The position numbers and the translations under genes were made by a program. From the NCBI RefSeq assembly GCF_000739895.2, contig NZ_BBJS01000012.1, positions 62,001 to 126,000 of the forward strand: a DNA stretch of 64,000 nt. The letters run 5' to 3'. The notes beneath the pieces are model-generated. The model had not been told where the DNA came from, made no database searches, and saw nothing but the letters and a program-made list of their open reading frames with translations. Position 1 is the stretch's first letter. Each line of letters opens with the position of its first letter. The DNA comes from Sphingomonas paucimobilis NBRC 13935. Its GTDB lineage: Bacteria > Pseudomonadota > Alphaproteobacteria > Sphingomonadales > Sphingomonadaceae. This document shows, piece after piece, positions 9,615 to 18,328 of this stretch.

Positions 9615-11171
9615 TCAATCCGCCGCGATCGGGCCGTCATGCGGCTTGGGTCGCCGGGTGAACCAGGTCAGCGCTGCCAGCACGATGCACAGCCAGGCCG
9701 ACACATAGAAGATGTCGGTTGAGGCGAGCAGATAGGCTTGGCCCACCATCTGCCGGGTGACGGCGGCGGCGGCCTGAACATCCGTCAGGCCAAGATGCCC
9801 GAGGCCGTTCTTTGCCATCTGCCATACCGGCCCTTGTCCGATTGCTTCGGACAGATGCGCCTGGTGCAGAGCCTCGCGCCGGTCCCACATCGTCGTGGTG
9901 AGCGAGGCGGCAAAGCTGCCCGCCGTGATACGCGCGAAGTTGGAGATGCCGGTGGCCGACGGGATCCGGGCCTGCGGCACACCGTCGAGCGCAATGGTCA
10001 GCATCGCCAGGAAGAAGGTGCTCATCGCGATCCCCTGCACCATCAGCGGCAGGACGAAGTCGCTGAAGCTCGCCTGGGTATTGAGCCCCGAGCGCATCCA
10101 ATAGGACACGCCGAACGCGGCGAAGGCGATGGTCGCCATGATCCGCGCATCGACCTTGCCTGACAGCCGCGCGACGATGGGGGTCAGCACCACCGCTACT
10201 GCGCCGCTGGGGGCGGCGACGAGGCCCGCCCAGGTCGCGGTATAGCCGAGCTGTGTTTGCAGCCATAGCGGCAGCAACAGCGTATTGGCAAAGAACACCG
10301 CATAGCCGAGGCAGAAGGCGAGCGTCCCGATGCTGAAATTGCGTCCCTTGAACAGCGACAGGTCAACCGCCGGATTGGCGTCGGTCAACTCCCAGATCAG
10401 CCAGGCGATGAAACCGACGATCGCGATCACCGTCATCACGACGATCCGGGTCGAATGGAACCAGTCGTCATTCTTGCCCAGGTCGAGCATCATCTGAAGC
10501 GCACCGACCCAGACGACCAGCATGATCAGCCCGACCTTGTCGATTGGCAGGTTGCGGGTCGGCGTCTCACGGCTCGACAGCCCACGCCAGCACACGCCCG
10601 CACAGAAAAGGCCGACCGGCACGTTGATCAGGAAGATCCAGCTCCAGTGATAATTGTCGGAGATGTAGCCGCCTAGGATCGGCCCCATGATCGGCGCGAC
10701 CAGCGTCGTCATCGACCAGATGCCGAGCGCGGTCGAGCGCTTTTGCGGTGGGAAGATGGAGATGAGCAGTGCCTGGCTGCCTGGGATCATCGGCCCCGAC
10801 ACGGCGCCCTGCAGCACGCGGAAGCCGATCAGCGAGGAAAGGTTCCACGCGATGCCGCACAGGAAGGAGGCGATGGTGAACAATAGCACCGAGACGCAGA
10901 AGGTGCGCACCACCCCGAACTTGCCCATCAGCCAGCCGGTCAGCGGCACCGCCACACCGTTGGCGACGGCAAAGGCGGTGACCACCCAGGTCGAATTGTC
11001 CGAACTGACGCCCAGATTGCCCGCGATGGTGGGCAGCGAGACGTTGGCGATGGTCGAATCGAGCACCTGCATGAAGGTGCCCAGCGCCAGCGCGAAGGCG
11101 ACGAGCGCCAGCGCCGGACCTTTCAGCGGCGCCGGGCCTGCCCCCGCACCTTGGGAAGGGGCGCCGGCCAT
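9615..11171 (-). CDS. emrB: DHA2-family (EmrB/QacA-type) multidrug efflux permease
   Basis: A 518-residue proton-driven exporter with the 14-helix layout of the DHA2 family. The first helix motif LDSTIANVSLP (motif D1) and the following WVVTAF and GW-LMGKFG (motif A) are typical of EmrB. It pumps drugs through a periplasmic adaptor and outer membrane channel. Its ATG overlaps the stop of emrA (TGATG), and the two upstream genes supply the adaptor and the channel, so this is a complete tripartite pump. Specificity cannot be deduced. Confidence 0.93.
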   Translation of the reverse strand: MAGAPSQGAGAGPAPLKGPALALVAFALALGTFMQVLDSTIANVSLPTIAGNLGVSSDNSTWVVTAFAVANGVAVPLTGWLMGKFGVVRTFCVSVLLFTIASFLCGIAWNLSSLIGFRVLQGAVSGPMIPGSQALLISIFPPQKRSTALGIWSMTTLVAPIMGPILGGYISDNYHWSWIFLINVPVGLFCAGVCWRGLSSRETPTRNLPIDKVGLIMLVVWVGALQMMLDLGKNDDWFHSTRIVVMTVIAIVGFIAWLIWELTDANPAVDLSLFKGRNFSIGTLAFCLGYAVFFANTLLLPLWLQTQLGYTATWAGLVAAPSGAVAVVLTPIVARLSGKVDARIMATIAFAAFGVSYWMRSGLNTQASFSDFVLPLMVQGIAMSTFFLAMLTIALDGVPQARIPSATGISNFARITAGSFAASLTTTMWDRREALHQAHLSEAIGQGPVWQMAKNGLGHLGLTDVQAAAAVTRQMVGQAYLLASTDIFYVSAWLCIVLAALTWFTRRPKPHDGPIAAD

Positions 11172-12340
11172 CAGCGATTGGCCGCGATGATCTGCGCGAT
11201 CCGCGCCTCGACCGCGGGGTCGTTCGCATCGGTGGCGGGGGTGCGATAGGCCTGGGTCGCGGTGGTTCCGATACGCGGGCCGCGCTGGTCGGCGGTGTCG
11301 ACCGTCACGGTCGCGGACAGGCCGACGCGCAAGGGATTCTGGCGCAGCTCATTGGCGTTCAGGCCGATCCGCACCGGCACGCGCTGGACGATCTTGATCC
11401 AGTTGCCGCTGGCATTCTGCGGGGGCAGGAGCGCGAAGGCGTTGCCGCTTCCCGCGCCCAGGCCGATGACCTTGCCATGATAGACGATCTTGCCGCCATA
11501 CATGTCGGCGGTGATCGTCGCGGGCTGGCCGATGCGGATATCCTTGAGCTGGGTCTCGCGGAAATTGGCGTCGACCCACAGGCGATCGAGTGGCACCACC
11601 GCCATCAGCGGGGTTCCCGCCGCGACCTGCTGGCCCACCTGCACGGTGCGCTGGGCGACGACGCCGTCGATCGGGGCGATGATGTGCATATGGTTGCGGG
11701 TGATCGCGGCACGGCGATAAGCGGCGATGGCGGCCATCACGGCGGGGTTGTTCCCGACCTGCGTACCCTGCACGGCGGTCCGCGCCTGGGCAGCCTGCGC
11801 CCGCGCCAGGTTCAGATTGGCGGTCGCGACCTTCACCGCATCGGCGGCGTGCGAGAGTTCCTCCCCCGAGACCGCCCCTTCGGCGGCGGCGCCCCGGCGG
11901 CGGGCATAGTCGGACTGGGCGCGGGCCAGTTCGGCCTGGGCCTGGACGATCGCGGCGCCACTCTGGTTGACCTTGGTGAAGTCGGCACGGGTCGAGCGGA
12001 CCGCCTGCGCCAACTGCGCGGCGGCGGAGGCGAGCCCGACATCGGCGGTGGCCGGGTCGAGGTCGAGCAGCGGCGCGCCGGCCTTCACCGTCTGGGTATT
12101 GTCGGCATGGATGGCCAGCACCGTGCCCGGATCGCGCGCGGTGATCGATACCACGTCACCCGCGACATAGGCGTCGTCGGTCTCCTCCTCGGGCTTGGCG
12201 AGCAGGAAGTGGAACACCGCCCACACGATCGCGGCCAGCACGACCACGATCACCAGGATGGTCAGCCCCATGCGGCGGGCCTTGGGCTTGCCCCCGATCG
12301 AGGATTGCATTGCGGGGGTGGCGGCTTCGGTGTCGCTCAT
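11171..12340 (-). CDS. emrA: HlyD/EmrA-family membrane fusion protein
   Basis: Periplasmic adaptor linking EmrB to the outer membrane channel. It has a short cytoplasmic N-terminus, one membrane segment (about residues 25-46, LTILVIVVVLAAIVWAVF), then the conserved TDDAYVAGDVVSI that opens the barrel-sandwich lipoyl domain. A helical hairpin rich in Ala and Gln (about residues 80-190) is followed by the second lipoyl half, IAPIDGVV, and VGQQV. The start codon overlaps the stop of the upstream outer membrane factor gene by ATGA. Confidence 0.93.
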   Translation of the reverse strand: MSDTEAATPAMQSSIGGKPKARRMGLTILVIVVVLAAIVWAVFHFLLAKPEEETDDAYVAGDVVSITARDPGTVLAIHADNTQTVKAGAPLLDLDPATADVGLASAAAQLAQAVRSTRADFTKVNQSGAAIVQAQAELARAQSDYARRRGAAAEGAVSGEELSHAADAVKVATANLNLARAQAAQARTAVQGTQVGNNPAVMAAIAAYRRAAITRNHMHIIAPIDGVVAQRTVQVGQQVAAGTPLMAVVPLDRLWVDANFRETQLKDIRIGQPATITADMYGGKIVYHGKVIGLGAGSGNAFALLPPQNASGNWIKIVQRVPVRIGLNANELRQNPLRVGLSATVTVDTADQRGPRIGTTATQAYRTPATDANDPAVEARIAQIIAANR

Positions 12341-13740
12341 TGCGTGATACCTTGCGAAGAAGAGGAGAACCCACCGCCCAGGGCGACAGCCAGCGCGATG
12401 CGCGCCTGGACCGCGTCGGCGGCGAGATTGATGTCGGCCTGCTCGGCCTCGAGCTGGCGGATGTCGGGATCGATCAGGCCGAGTTGTGATTGCAGACCGC
12501 TCGACACGCGAATGGCGTTCAGCCGGCGGGTTTCGGCCAGGCCGCGAACCACGTCACGCTGCCGGCTGCGCTCGGTGGCGATGGCCCGGCTGCGTGTCAC
12601 GGCATCGGCCGCCTCGCGCACCGCGCCGACCACCCGGTCGTTATAATCGGCCGTCGCTAGATCCAGCGCGGCGGTCGCCCCTGCCAAGCCCGCGCGCAAC
12701 CGGCCGCTATCGAAGATCGGCAGGTGGATGGCAGGTCCGGCACCGATCGTCCCGGCGTCAGCCGTGAGCAGATTGCCAAGCCCGACCGCCTGGAATCCTG
12801 CCAGCGCCATCAGATTGACATTGGGCAGGAACGCCTTGCGCGCCACCTCCTGCCCGGCATTGGCCGCCTCGATCCGGGTGAGCGCGGCGGCAATGTCTGG
12901 TCGGCGTGACAACAGGTCGGCCGGCACCGTCGCCGGCATGGGCAGCGCCGTGTCGAAGGTCAGGTGCGTCGGTGCGATCGTCGCGGGATAATCCAATCCG
13001 CGTCCGGCCAGCGCGGCCAGAGCGTTGCGCGACAGGGCGGCCTGCGCCTCGGCACGGGCGAGCGCCACCTGCGCCTGAGCCAGCAGCGTCTGGGCGCTGG
13101 TGGCATCCAGGCGGCTTGCGAGGTTGTTGCGGATACGCGCCTGGGTCAGCGACAGCGAATTGGTGCGCGTCGCGATGGTGCTGCGCGCGATCGCGGCCTG
13201 GCGTTCGGCGCGGGCGAGCTCGACATAGGTCTGTGTGACCGAACTGGCGATGGCCAGCCGTGCCGCCGTCACGTCGAGCGCCGCGGCGCGCGTGGAGGCG
13301 CGTGCCGCCTGGATCGCGGCGGCCTGTCGCCCGAACAGGTCGATCGTCCAGTTGAGATTGGCCTGTGCCTGACCCAGCCACTGGGTCGTGCCGGCAAAGG
13401 GCGGCGGGATCGTGTAGCGACCCGAGATGCGGCTATATTGCTCCTGCGCGTCCAGCGAGACATCGGGGCCATTGTCCGCGCGGCGGCTTGCCAGCACCGA
13501 TTCCGCCTGTCGCACCCGCGCCAGCGCGACATCGAGCGACGGATTGCCCGACAGGGCGTCGGCGACGATCCGGTCGAGTTGCGCATCGCCCAGGCCACGC
13601 CACCATTCAACGGCGACCATTGGTGCCTGGGCATTGCCCAGGCCCAGCCGGTCGGGCGCGATGGGTGCGATGGCAGGATGCGTCTGCGGCACCGAACAGC
13701 CGGCCAGCAATAGGCCGATCGCAAGCGCGAACCGCTTCAT
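12337..13740 (-). CDS. NodT-family outer membrane efflux lipoprotein
   Basis: A TolC-like outer membrane factor of the NodT/RND-type lipoprotein family, 467 residues. The N-terminus MKRFALAIGLLLAGC is a lipoprotein signal with lipobox LLAGC, so the protein should be acylated and outer-membrane anchored. The body has the two repeated coiled-coil and beta segments of the family (for example PSLDVALARVRQAES and the later DLLSRRPDIAAAL). The start at 13740 is chosen over an upstream GC-rich extension because of the signal peptide and an ATGA overlap with the marR stop. Confidence 0.92.
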   Translation of the reverse strand: MKRFALAIGLLLAGCSVPQTHPAIAPIAPDRLGLGNAQAPMVAVEWWRGLGDAQLDRIVADALSGNPSLDVALARVRQAESVLASRRADNGPDVSLDAQEQYSRISGRYTIPPPFAGTTQWLGQAQANLNWTIDLFGRQAAAIQAARASTRAAALDVTAARLAIASSVTQTYVELARAERQAAIARSTIATRTNSLSLTQARIRNNLASRLDATSAQTLLAQAQVALARAEAQAALSRNALAALAGRGLDYPATIAPTHLTFDTALPMPATVPADLLSRRPDIAAALTRIEAANAGQEVARKAFLPNVNLMALAGFQAVGLGNLLTADAGTIGAGPAIHLPIFDSGRLRAGLAGATAALDLATADYNDRVVGAVREAADAVTRSRAIATERSRQRDVVRGLAETRRLNAIRVSSGLQSQLGLIDPDIRQLEAEQADINLAADAVQARIALAVALGGGFSSSSQGITQ

Positions 13741-14189
13741 GCCACCGTCTCCAGCTTGTTGCGCAGCCGCAGGAGATAATCGACAAATTGGTCGACATCC
13801 TCGGGCGCCCAGTCGGACAGCCAGATATTCCACTGTGCCACCACCTTCTCCTTGCAGCGATGCGCGACCGCGCGGCCATGGTCGGTCAAGGACAGCCGCA
13901 CGACTCGCCGGTCGTCAGTGCAGCGGCACCGTTCGATCAGACCCAGTTCCTCCAGGGCATCGACGATCCGGGTCGTCGCGCCGGTATCGTGACAGAGATG
14001 GCGGGACAGCCCCGCCGCCGTGTGCTCCAGGCCGTACAGCAACGCCATCAGTGCGCTCCACTGCACATGGGTCACTTCTTCATTCTCGAAGACCGGCTCC
14101 ATGCCGATGCGCGCGAGCTGATACGCGCGTTTGGTCAGATAGCCGACCGAGCGTTCGGGATCGAATTCGTCGGGATGCTGAGTCACCAT
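13737..14189 (-). CDS. MarR-family transcriptional regulator
   Basis: A 150-residue winged-helix regulator, first gene of the efflux operon. The DNA-binding core runs from VTHVQWSALMALLYG through the recognition region AGLSRHLCHDTGATTRIVDALEE and the wing DDRRVVRLSLTDHGR. In this arrangement MarR proteins usually repress the pump genes and are released by a phenolic or hydrophobic ligand. A perfect ten-base palindrome 21 bases upstream of its start is a candidate site for autoregulation. Confidence 0.92.
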   Translation of the reverse strand: MVTQHPDEFDPERSVGYLTKRAYQLARIGMEPVFENEEVTHVQWSALMALLYGLEHTAAGLSRHLCHDTGATTRIVDALEELGLIERCRCTDDRRVVRLSLTDHGRAVAHRCKEKVVAQWNIWLSDWAPEDVDQFVDYLLRLRNKLETVA

Positions 14190-14205
14190 ATCGCTGCCTT
14201 GGCAA

Positions 14206-14223
14206 TGGTTGCTTAAGCAGTCA
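14206..14223. promoter_or_regulatory. Candidate MarR operator
   Basis: The perfect palindrome TGCTTAAGCA (14210-14219) sits in the gap between marR and the divergent phosphatase gene, 21 bases before the marR start codon. Size, symmetry and position fit a MarR dimer site. Binding is inferred, not shown. Confidence 0.55.
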
Positions 14224-14334
14224 ATTCGTTCGTGGGATCATGACGTATTTGTCACGATGAGGCCGCCACTCCTGTCATCGTCAGGTAACATCATATCCTG
14301 TAAGCCATGATTTTGAGGGTTGGAGTATAGCCGA

Positions 14335-15882
14335 ATGACCCTGTTCACCCGTCGCCATGTGCTGGGCAGTGCCATCATGCTCGGCGCCGCGCCGGCGATA
14401 TTGCGGGCGCAACAGCTTTTTGCGGCCTATCCGTTTCGACTGGGGGTGGCGGCGGGTGATCCGGCGGCGGACGGCTTCGTCATCTGGACGCGGTTAGCCC
14501 CCGATCCGCTGGCCGAGCATGGCGGGATGCCGATGGCGCCGATCGAGGTCGAGTGGCAGGTCGCCCGGGACGAATGGATGCGCGATGTAGTTGCCAAGGG
14601 GACGGCGCTGGCGCGCCCCGAGCTGGCGCATTCGGTCCATGTCGATGTGAACGGTCTCGAGCCAGCGCGGCCCTATTGGTATCGGTTCCAGATCGGCGGC
14701 GAGCGTTCAGCCCGGGGCATGGCGCGTACCTTGCCGCCTGCGGGGACGCCGCTGGACCGGTTGCGCTTCGCCGTTGTCGGATGCCAGGATTATCAAGCTG
14801 GCCTCTATACCGCCTATCGGCATATGGCTGAGGAGGCGCCGGACTTCGTCTTCCATTATGGCGATTACATTTATGAGGATCGCGATTCCCCGCTGGCCTT
14901 CGGCTATGATGGCAAGCTGCGGCGTTTCGTGCGCGAGCATGTCGGGCAGAAGCTATACGACCTTGCCGATTATCGTCGCCGCTATGCCCAGTATAAGATG
15001 GACACTGATCTCCAAGCCGCGCACGCCGCCGCCGCCTGGTTCCCGACCTTCGACGATCACGAGGTCGAGAATAACTGGGTCGGCCTGATCGATCAGGAAC
15101 AGACCCCTTCCGAGGACTTCGCACTCCGCCGCGCCATGGCGCTCCAGGCTTGGTATGAGCATGTGCCGGTGCGGCGCGCCTCCATGCCGACGCCATCGGG
15201 GATTACCGCCTATCGCCGTGCGCGGATCGGCGATCTGCTCGACCTGCATCTGCTCGACACCCGCACCTTCCGGAGCGACCAGCCCTGCGATGACGGCTTC
15301 AAGCCCGTCTGCGCCGGCGTGCGCGATCCGGCGGCCCAGGTGCTGGGGGCGGCGCAGGAGAAGTGGCTGGCGGCCAATCTGGCGCAAGGCAAGGCGCGGT
15401 GGAATGCGATCGCCCAGCAGGTGATGGTCATGCCGCTGGATCGCCGGACCGACGACGCGCCGGCGGCGATCCGTAATATGGACAGTTGGGGCGGCTATGA
15501 TGCGCCGCGCGAAAGGCTGCTGGCGATGCTGGGAGGACGCAATGCGGTGGTGCTGACCGGCGACGAGCATCAGACCTTCGCGGGCGAGTTGCGGAGCAAT
15601 GGCGGCAACGGCCCGGCCAAGGCGGTCGAGTTCGTTACGACCTCGATCTCGTCCGGAGGGGACGGCGCGGATGTCCGGAAGGGCAATGACCGGATCATGG
15701 CGGACAATCCCTATCTGAAATATACGGCCGACCGGCGCGGCTATTCCATATGCGAGGTCGGCCGCGATGCCTGGCAGACGCGGTTTCGCGCGTTGCGTAG
15801 CGTATCGACGCCCGATGCGCCGGTCGTGACGCTGGCCACCGCCACGGTGGCGGCGGGAGAGCCGAAGCTATCGATCGGGTAG
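14335..15882 (+). CDS. phoD: PhoD-like alkaline phosphatase/phosphodiesterase, Tat-exported
   Basis: A metallophosphoesterase of the PhoD family, about 515 residues, which releases phosphate from phosphomonoesters or phosphodiesters in the periplasm. The N-terminus TRRHVLGSAIMLGAAPAILRA is a twin-arginine signal ending in an Ala-x-Ala-type site. Family segments seen are FRLGVAAGDP with FVIWTRL, the metal-binding FHYGDYIYED, FPTFDDHEVENNW and VVLTGDEHQTF. The ATG at 14335 has a GGAG site 10 bases upstream; an in-frame TTG further upstream is less likely. No pho-box was identified. Confidence 0.92.
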   Translation: MTLFTRRHVLGSAIMLGAAPAILRAQQLFAAYPFRLGVAAGDPAADGFVIWTRLAPDPLAEHGGMPMAPIEVEWQVARDEWMRDVVAKGTALARPELAHSVHVDVNGLEPARPYWYRFQIGGERSARGMARTLPPAGTPLDRLRFAVVGCQDYQAGLYTAYRHMAEEAPDFVFHYGDYIYEDRDSPLAFGYDGKLRRFVREHVGQKLYDLADYRRRYAQYKMDTDLQAAHAAAAWFPTFDDHEVENNWVGLIDQEQTPSEDFALRRAMALQAWYEHVPVRRASMPTPSGITAYRRARIGDLLDLHLLDTRTFRSDQPCDDGFKPVCAGVRDPAAQVLGAAQEKWLAANLAQGKARWNAIAQQVMVMPLDRRTDDAPAAIRNMDSWGGYDAPRERLLAMLGGRNAVVLTGDEHQTFAGELRSNGGNGPAKAVEFVTTSISSGGDGADVRKGNDRIMADNPYLKYTADRRGYSICEVGRDAWQTRFRALRSVSTPDAPVVTLATATVAAGEPKLSIG

Positions 15883-16070
15883 GGGCGAGTATTGTCTTAG
15901 CGACCCGCGACTGAAAGCCTTTGTCAAGAGCGCAGCGAAGCCATCCGGAACGCATCTGCCGCATTCTAGATAGCTTCGCCGTGCTCAAATGACGGAGTGG
16001 TCTGGCGACACGGCAAGGATTTCGGATGCTTCAAAGACTGCAAAAGTCACGATCGTCAGAGCATAATTAT

Positions 16071-16089
16071 GCGATTGATTATCATTATT
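16071..16089. promoter_or_regulatory. Fur-box-like site upstream of the TonB receptor
   Basis: GCGATTGATTATCATTATT matches the classical 19-base Fur box (three GATAAT-type hexamers around a central C) at 14 of 19 positions, by eye. It lies about 60 bases before the receptor start codon. Iron-repressed transcription through Fur is the natural reading. Confidence 0.65.
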
Positions 16090-16147
16090 GCTATCATTAA
16101 AGCCGCTGCCCAACGCCCATCGGGCGAGGGACATCAGCGGAGGAAAT

Positions 16148-18286
16148 ATGAAGCGCAGTCTGGTCACTGGCCTGCTGTCCGGTGTCGCATCGGCCGTGAT
16201 CGGTTCGCCGGCCCATGCCGTGGACACGACCCCGGCCAACGATCCGCAGCGGGACAATGACATCGTCGTCACCGGTGCCCGCGTCGCGCAGGCGGGGGAT
16301 CAGCAAAGCGCTTCGCCGACCGGCCTGTCGCTGTCGCTGCGCGAAACGCCGCAGTCGGTGACGGTGATCGACCGTCAGCGGATCGAGGATTTCGCGCTGA
16401 CCAATGTCCAGGACCTGTTGACCCAGACGGTCGGCATCAATGTCGAGCGGACCGAGACCGACCGGACGGAGTTCAACTCGCGCGGATTCGACATCACCAA
16501 TTTCCAGTTCGACGGCATCGGCCTGCCGCTATTCTACAGCATCCAGACCAGCGACCTGGACACCGTGCTGTTCGACCGGGTCGAGGCGGTGCGCGGTGCG
16601 AACGCGATCATGACCGGGGTCGGCAATCCGTCCGCGACGATCAACTTCTTGCGCAAGCGGCCGACGACCGGCTTCCAGGCCAATGGCTCGGCCTATCTCG
16701 GCTCGTTCAACATGTGGCGGCTGGAAGGCGATGTCTCGGGGCCGTTGACGACGAACGGTGCGCTGCGGGCGCGCGTGATCGGCGCGCATGAGGAGCGCGA
16801 CAGCTATCTCGACTATAACCACGTCAATCGCGACGTGATGGCGGGGCTGCTCGCCTGGGACGTGACCCCGGCGCTGACCGCGACGCTCGGCTATTCGCGA
16901 CAGGACAATCGTTCGCGCGGGGTGCTTTGGGGCGCGTTGCCGCTGACCTATTCGGACGGGACGCGGATCGATTACGCCCGCTCGGCTTCGACCTCGGCCG
17001 ACTGGACCTATTGGAACACCATCGACCAGACCGCCTTTGGCGAGTTGGCGTGGAAGCCGGGCGGCGACTGGGCGGTGCGCGGTGTCGTCACCTATCGCCG
17101 GTTCGAGGAAAGCGCGCGGCTGCTCTATGCCTTTGGCCTGCCCAACCGGACGACCGGGCGGGGCATGCAGGGGCAGACCGGGCGGTACGACTCCAACTAC
17201 GACCAGCTCTTGTTCGACGGTTATGCCTCGGGCAGCGTGTCGCTGTTCGGGCGCGATCACCAGCTGGCCTTCGGCGTGTCAAACGGACGTTCGGACGGCG
17301 AGCAATATGCCGGCAACGGCCTTGCCCTTGTCGACTATGGCGATGTTCGCGACCTGGCCAATTTCCGCGCGCCGCAGATCGGCTATACGCCGATGGCGCA
17401 ACGGGCGGACACGCGCGACCTGCTCACCCGCGCGTACGGCGCGATGCATCTGAACCTGACCGACCGGCTGAAGAGCGTGGTCGGCGCGACCGCGATCTGG
17501 CTGAAGAGCTCCGGCCTGTCCTATGACGTGGACCAGTCGCGCAAGAACAGCCGGGTCAGCCCCTATGTCGGTCTGCTCTACGACCTGACCCAGCATCTGA
17601 CCGCCTATGCCAGTTATACCAACATCTTCAATCCGCAGAGCGAGGTCGACATCACCAACCGCCGCCTCGACCCCGCCAGCGGCACGAGCATCGAGGCGGG
17701 CCTGAAGGGCGAATGGTTGAATGGCCGGCTCTACGGTTCGGCGGCGGTGTTCCGGGCGAAGCAAAAGGGGCTCGCGCTCTTCGCCGGGCAGTTCAACGGC
17801 ACCAACGGGCCCTTGGGCAACAGCTATTATACCGGGCAGGATTCGGTCTCGAAGGGGTTCGAGCTGGAGGTTTCCGGGCGGATGACCGACCGCTGGCTGG
17901 TTTCGGGCGGCTTCACCCATCTCCAGATCGAGGATGGCAACGGCACCCGTGCGCGCCCCTTCATCCCGCGCGACACCTTCAAGCTGGCCGCCACCTATAG
18001 CATCGAGCAGTTGAACGACCTGAAGCTGGGCGGCCAGTTCCGCTATCAGAGCCGGATCAGCAACGATAGCGGCGCGTTCAACGCGGCCGGGCAGGCGATC
18101 CCGGTTGTGCAGGACGCCTATGCCACGCTCGACCTGCTGGGCAGCATCCGGCTGATCGATCATGTCCGCGCCAGCGTGAACCTGCGCAACGTGACCAATG
18201 CGAAATATCTCGGCACGTTGAAATACGGCCAGGCCTTCTACGCCGCGCCACGCAGCATCATGGCGACCCTGCGCTTCGACTACTGA
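16148..18286 (+). CDS. TonB-dependent siderophore receptor
   Basis: An outer membrane gated channel of 712 residues. A signal peptide ends near PAHA. The TonB-box-like stretch DNDIVVTGAR precedes a plug domain with the siderophore-receptor segments LRETPQSVTVIDRQRIEDF and FDRVEAVRGANAIMTGVGNPSATINFLRKRPT, characteristic of the FhuE/FpvA type. The rest is a 22-strand barrel ending in a terminal aromatic residue (RFDY). A strong GGAGG site precedes ATG 16148, so the frame's upstream extension to 16088 is discounted. The Fur-box-like site upstream supports uptake of a ferric hydroxamate or catecholate; the exact ligand is unknown. Confidence 0.93.
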   Translation: MKRSLVTGLLSGVASAVIGSPAHAVDTTPANDPQRDNDIVVTGARVAQAGDQQSASPTGLSLSLRETPQSVTVIDRQRIEDFALTNVQDLLTQTVGINVERTETDRTEFNSRGFDITNFQFDGIGLPLFYSIQTSDLDTVLFDRVEAVRGANAIMTGVGNPSATINFLRKRPTTGFQANGSAYLGSFNMWRLEGDVSGPLTTNGALRARVIGAHEERDSYLDYNHVNRDVMAGLLAWDVTPALTATLGYSRQDNRSRGVLWGALPLTYSDGTRIDYARSASTSADWTYWNTIDQTAFGELAWKPGGDWAVRGVVTYRRFEESARLLYAFGLPNRTTGRGMQGQTGRYDSNYDQLLFDGYASGSVSLFGRDHQLAFGVSNGRSDGEQYAGNGLALVDYGDVRDLANFRAPQIGYTPMAQRADTRDLLTRAYGAMHLNLTDRLKSVVGATAIWLKSSGLSYDVDQSRKNSRVSPYVGLLYDLTQHLTAYASYTNIFNPQSEVDITNRRLDPASGTSIEAGLKGEWLNGRLYGSAAVFRAKQKGLALFAGQFNGTNGPLGNSYYTGQDSVSKGFELEVSGRMTDRWLVSGGFTHLQIEDGNGTRARPFIPRDTFKLAATYSIEQLNDLKLGGQFRYQSRISNDSGAFNAAGQAIPVVQDAYATLDLLGSIRLIDHVRASVNLRNVTNAKYLGTLKYGQAFYAAPRSIMATLRFDY

Positions 18287-18292
18287 AAGGGA

Positions 18293-18320
18293 CGGGGCGA
18301 GACGATGCCGTCTCGCCCCG
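18293..18320. terminator. Perfect hairpin between convergent genes
   Basis: CGGGGCGAGACG pairs perfectly with CGTCTCGCCCCG around a four-base ATGC loop, between the receptor stop and the convergent GH9 stop. It has no T tract on either strand, so it may act as a transcript-end stabiliser or weak bidirectional terminator. Confidence 0.6.
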
Positions 18321-18328
18321 CTGCCTGA

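Noticed and set aside
9455-9640. N-terminal extension of the ThuA-like protein
   Set aside because: It lies in the intergenic repeat; the ribosome-binding site and signal peptide place the start at 9454.
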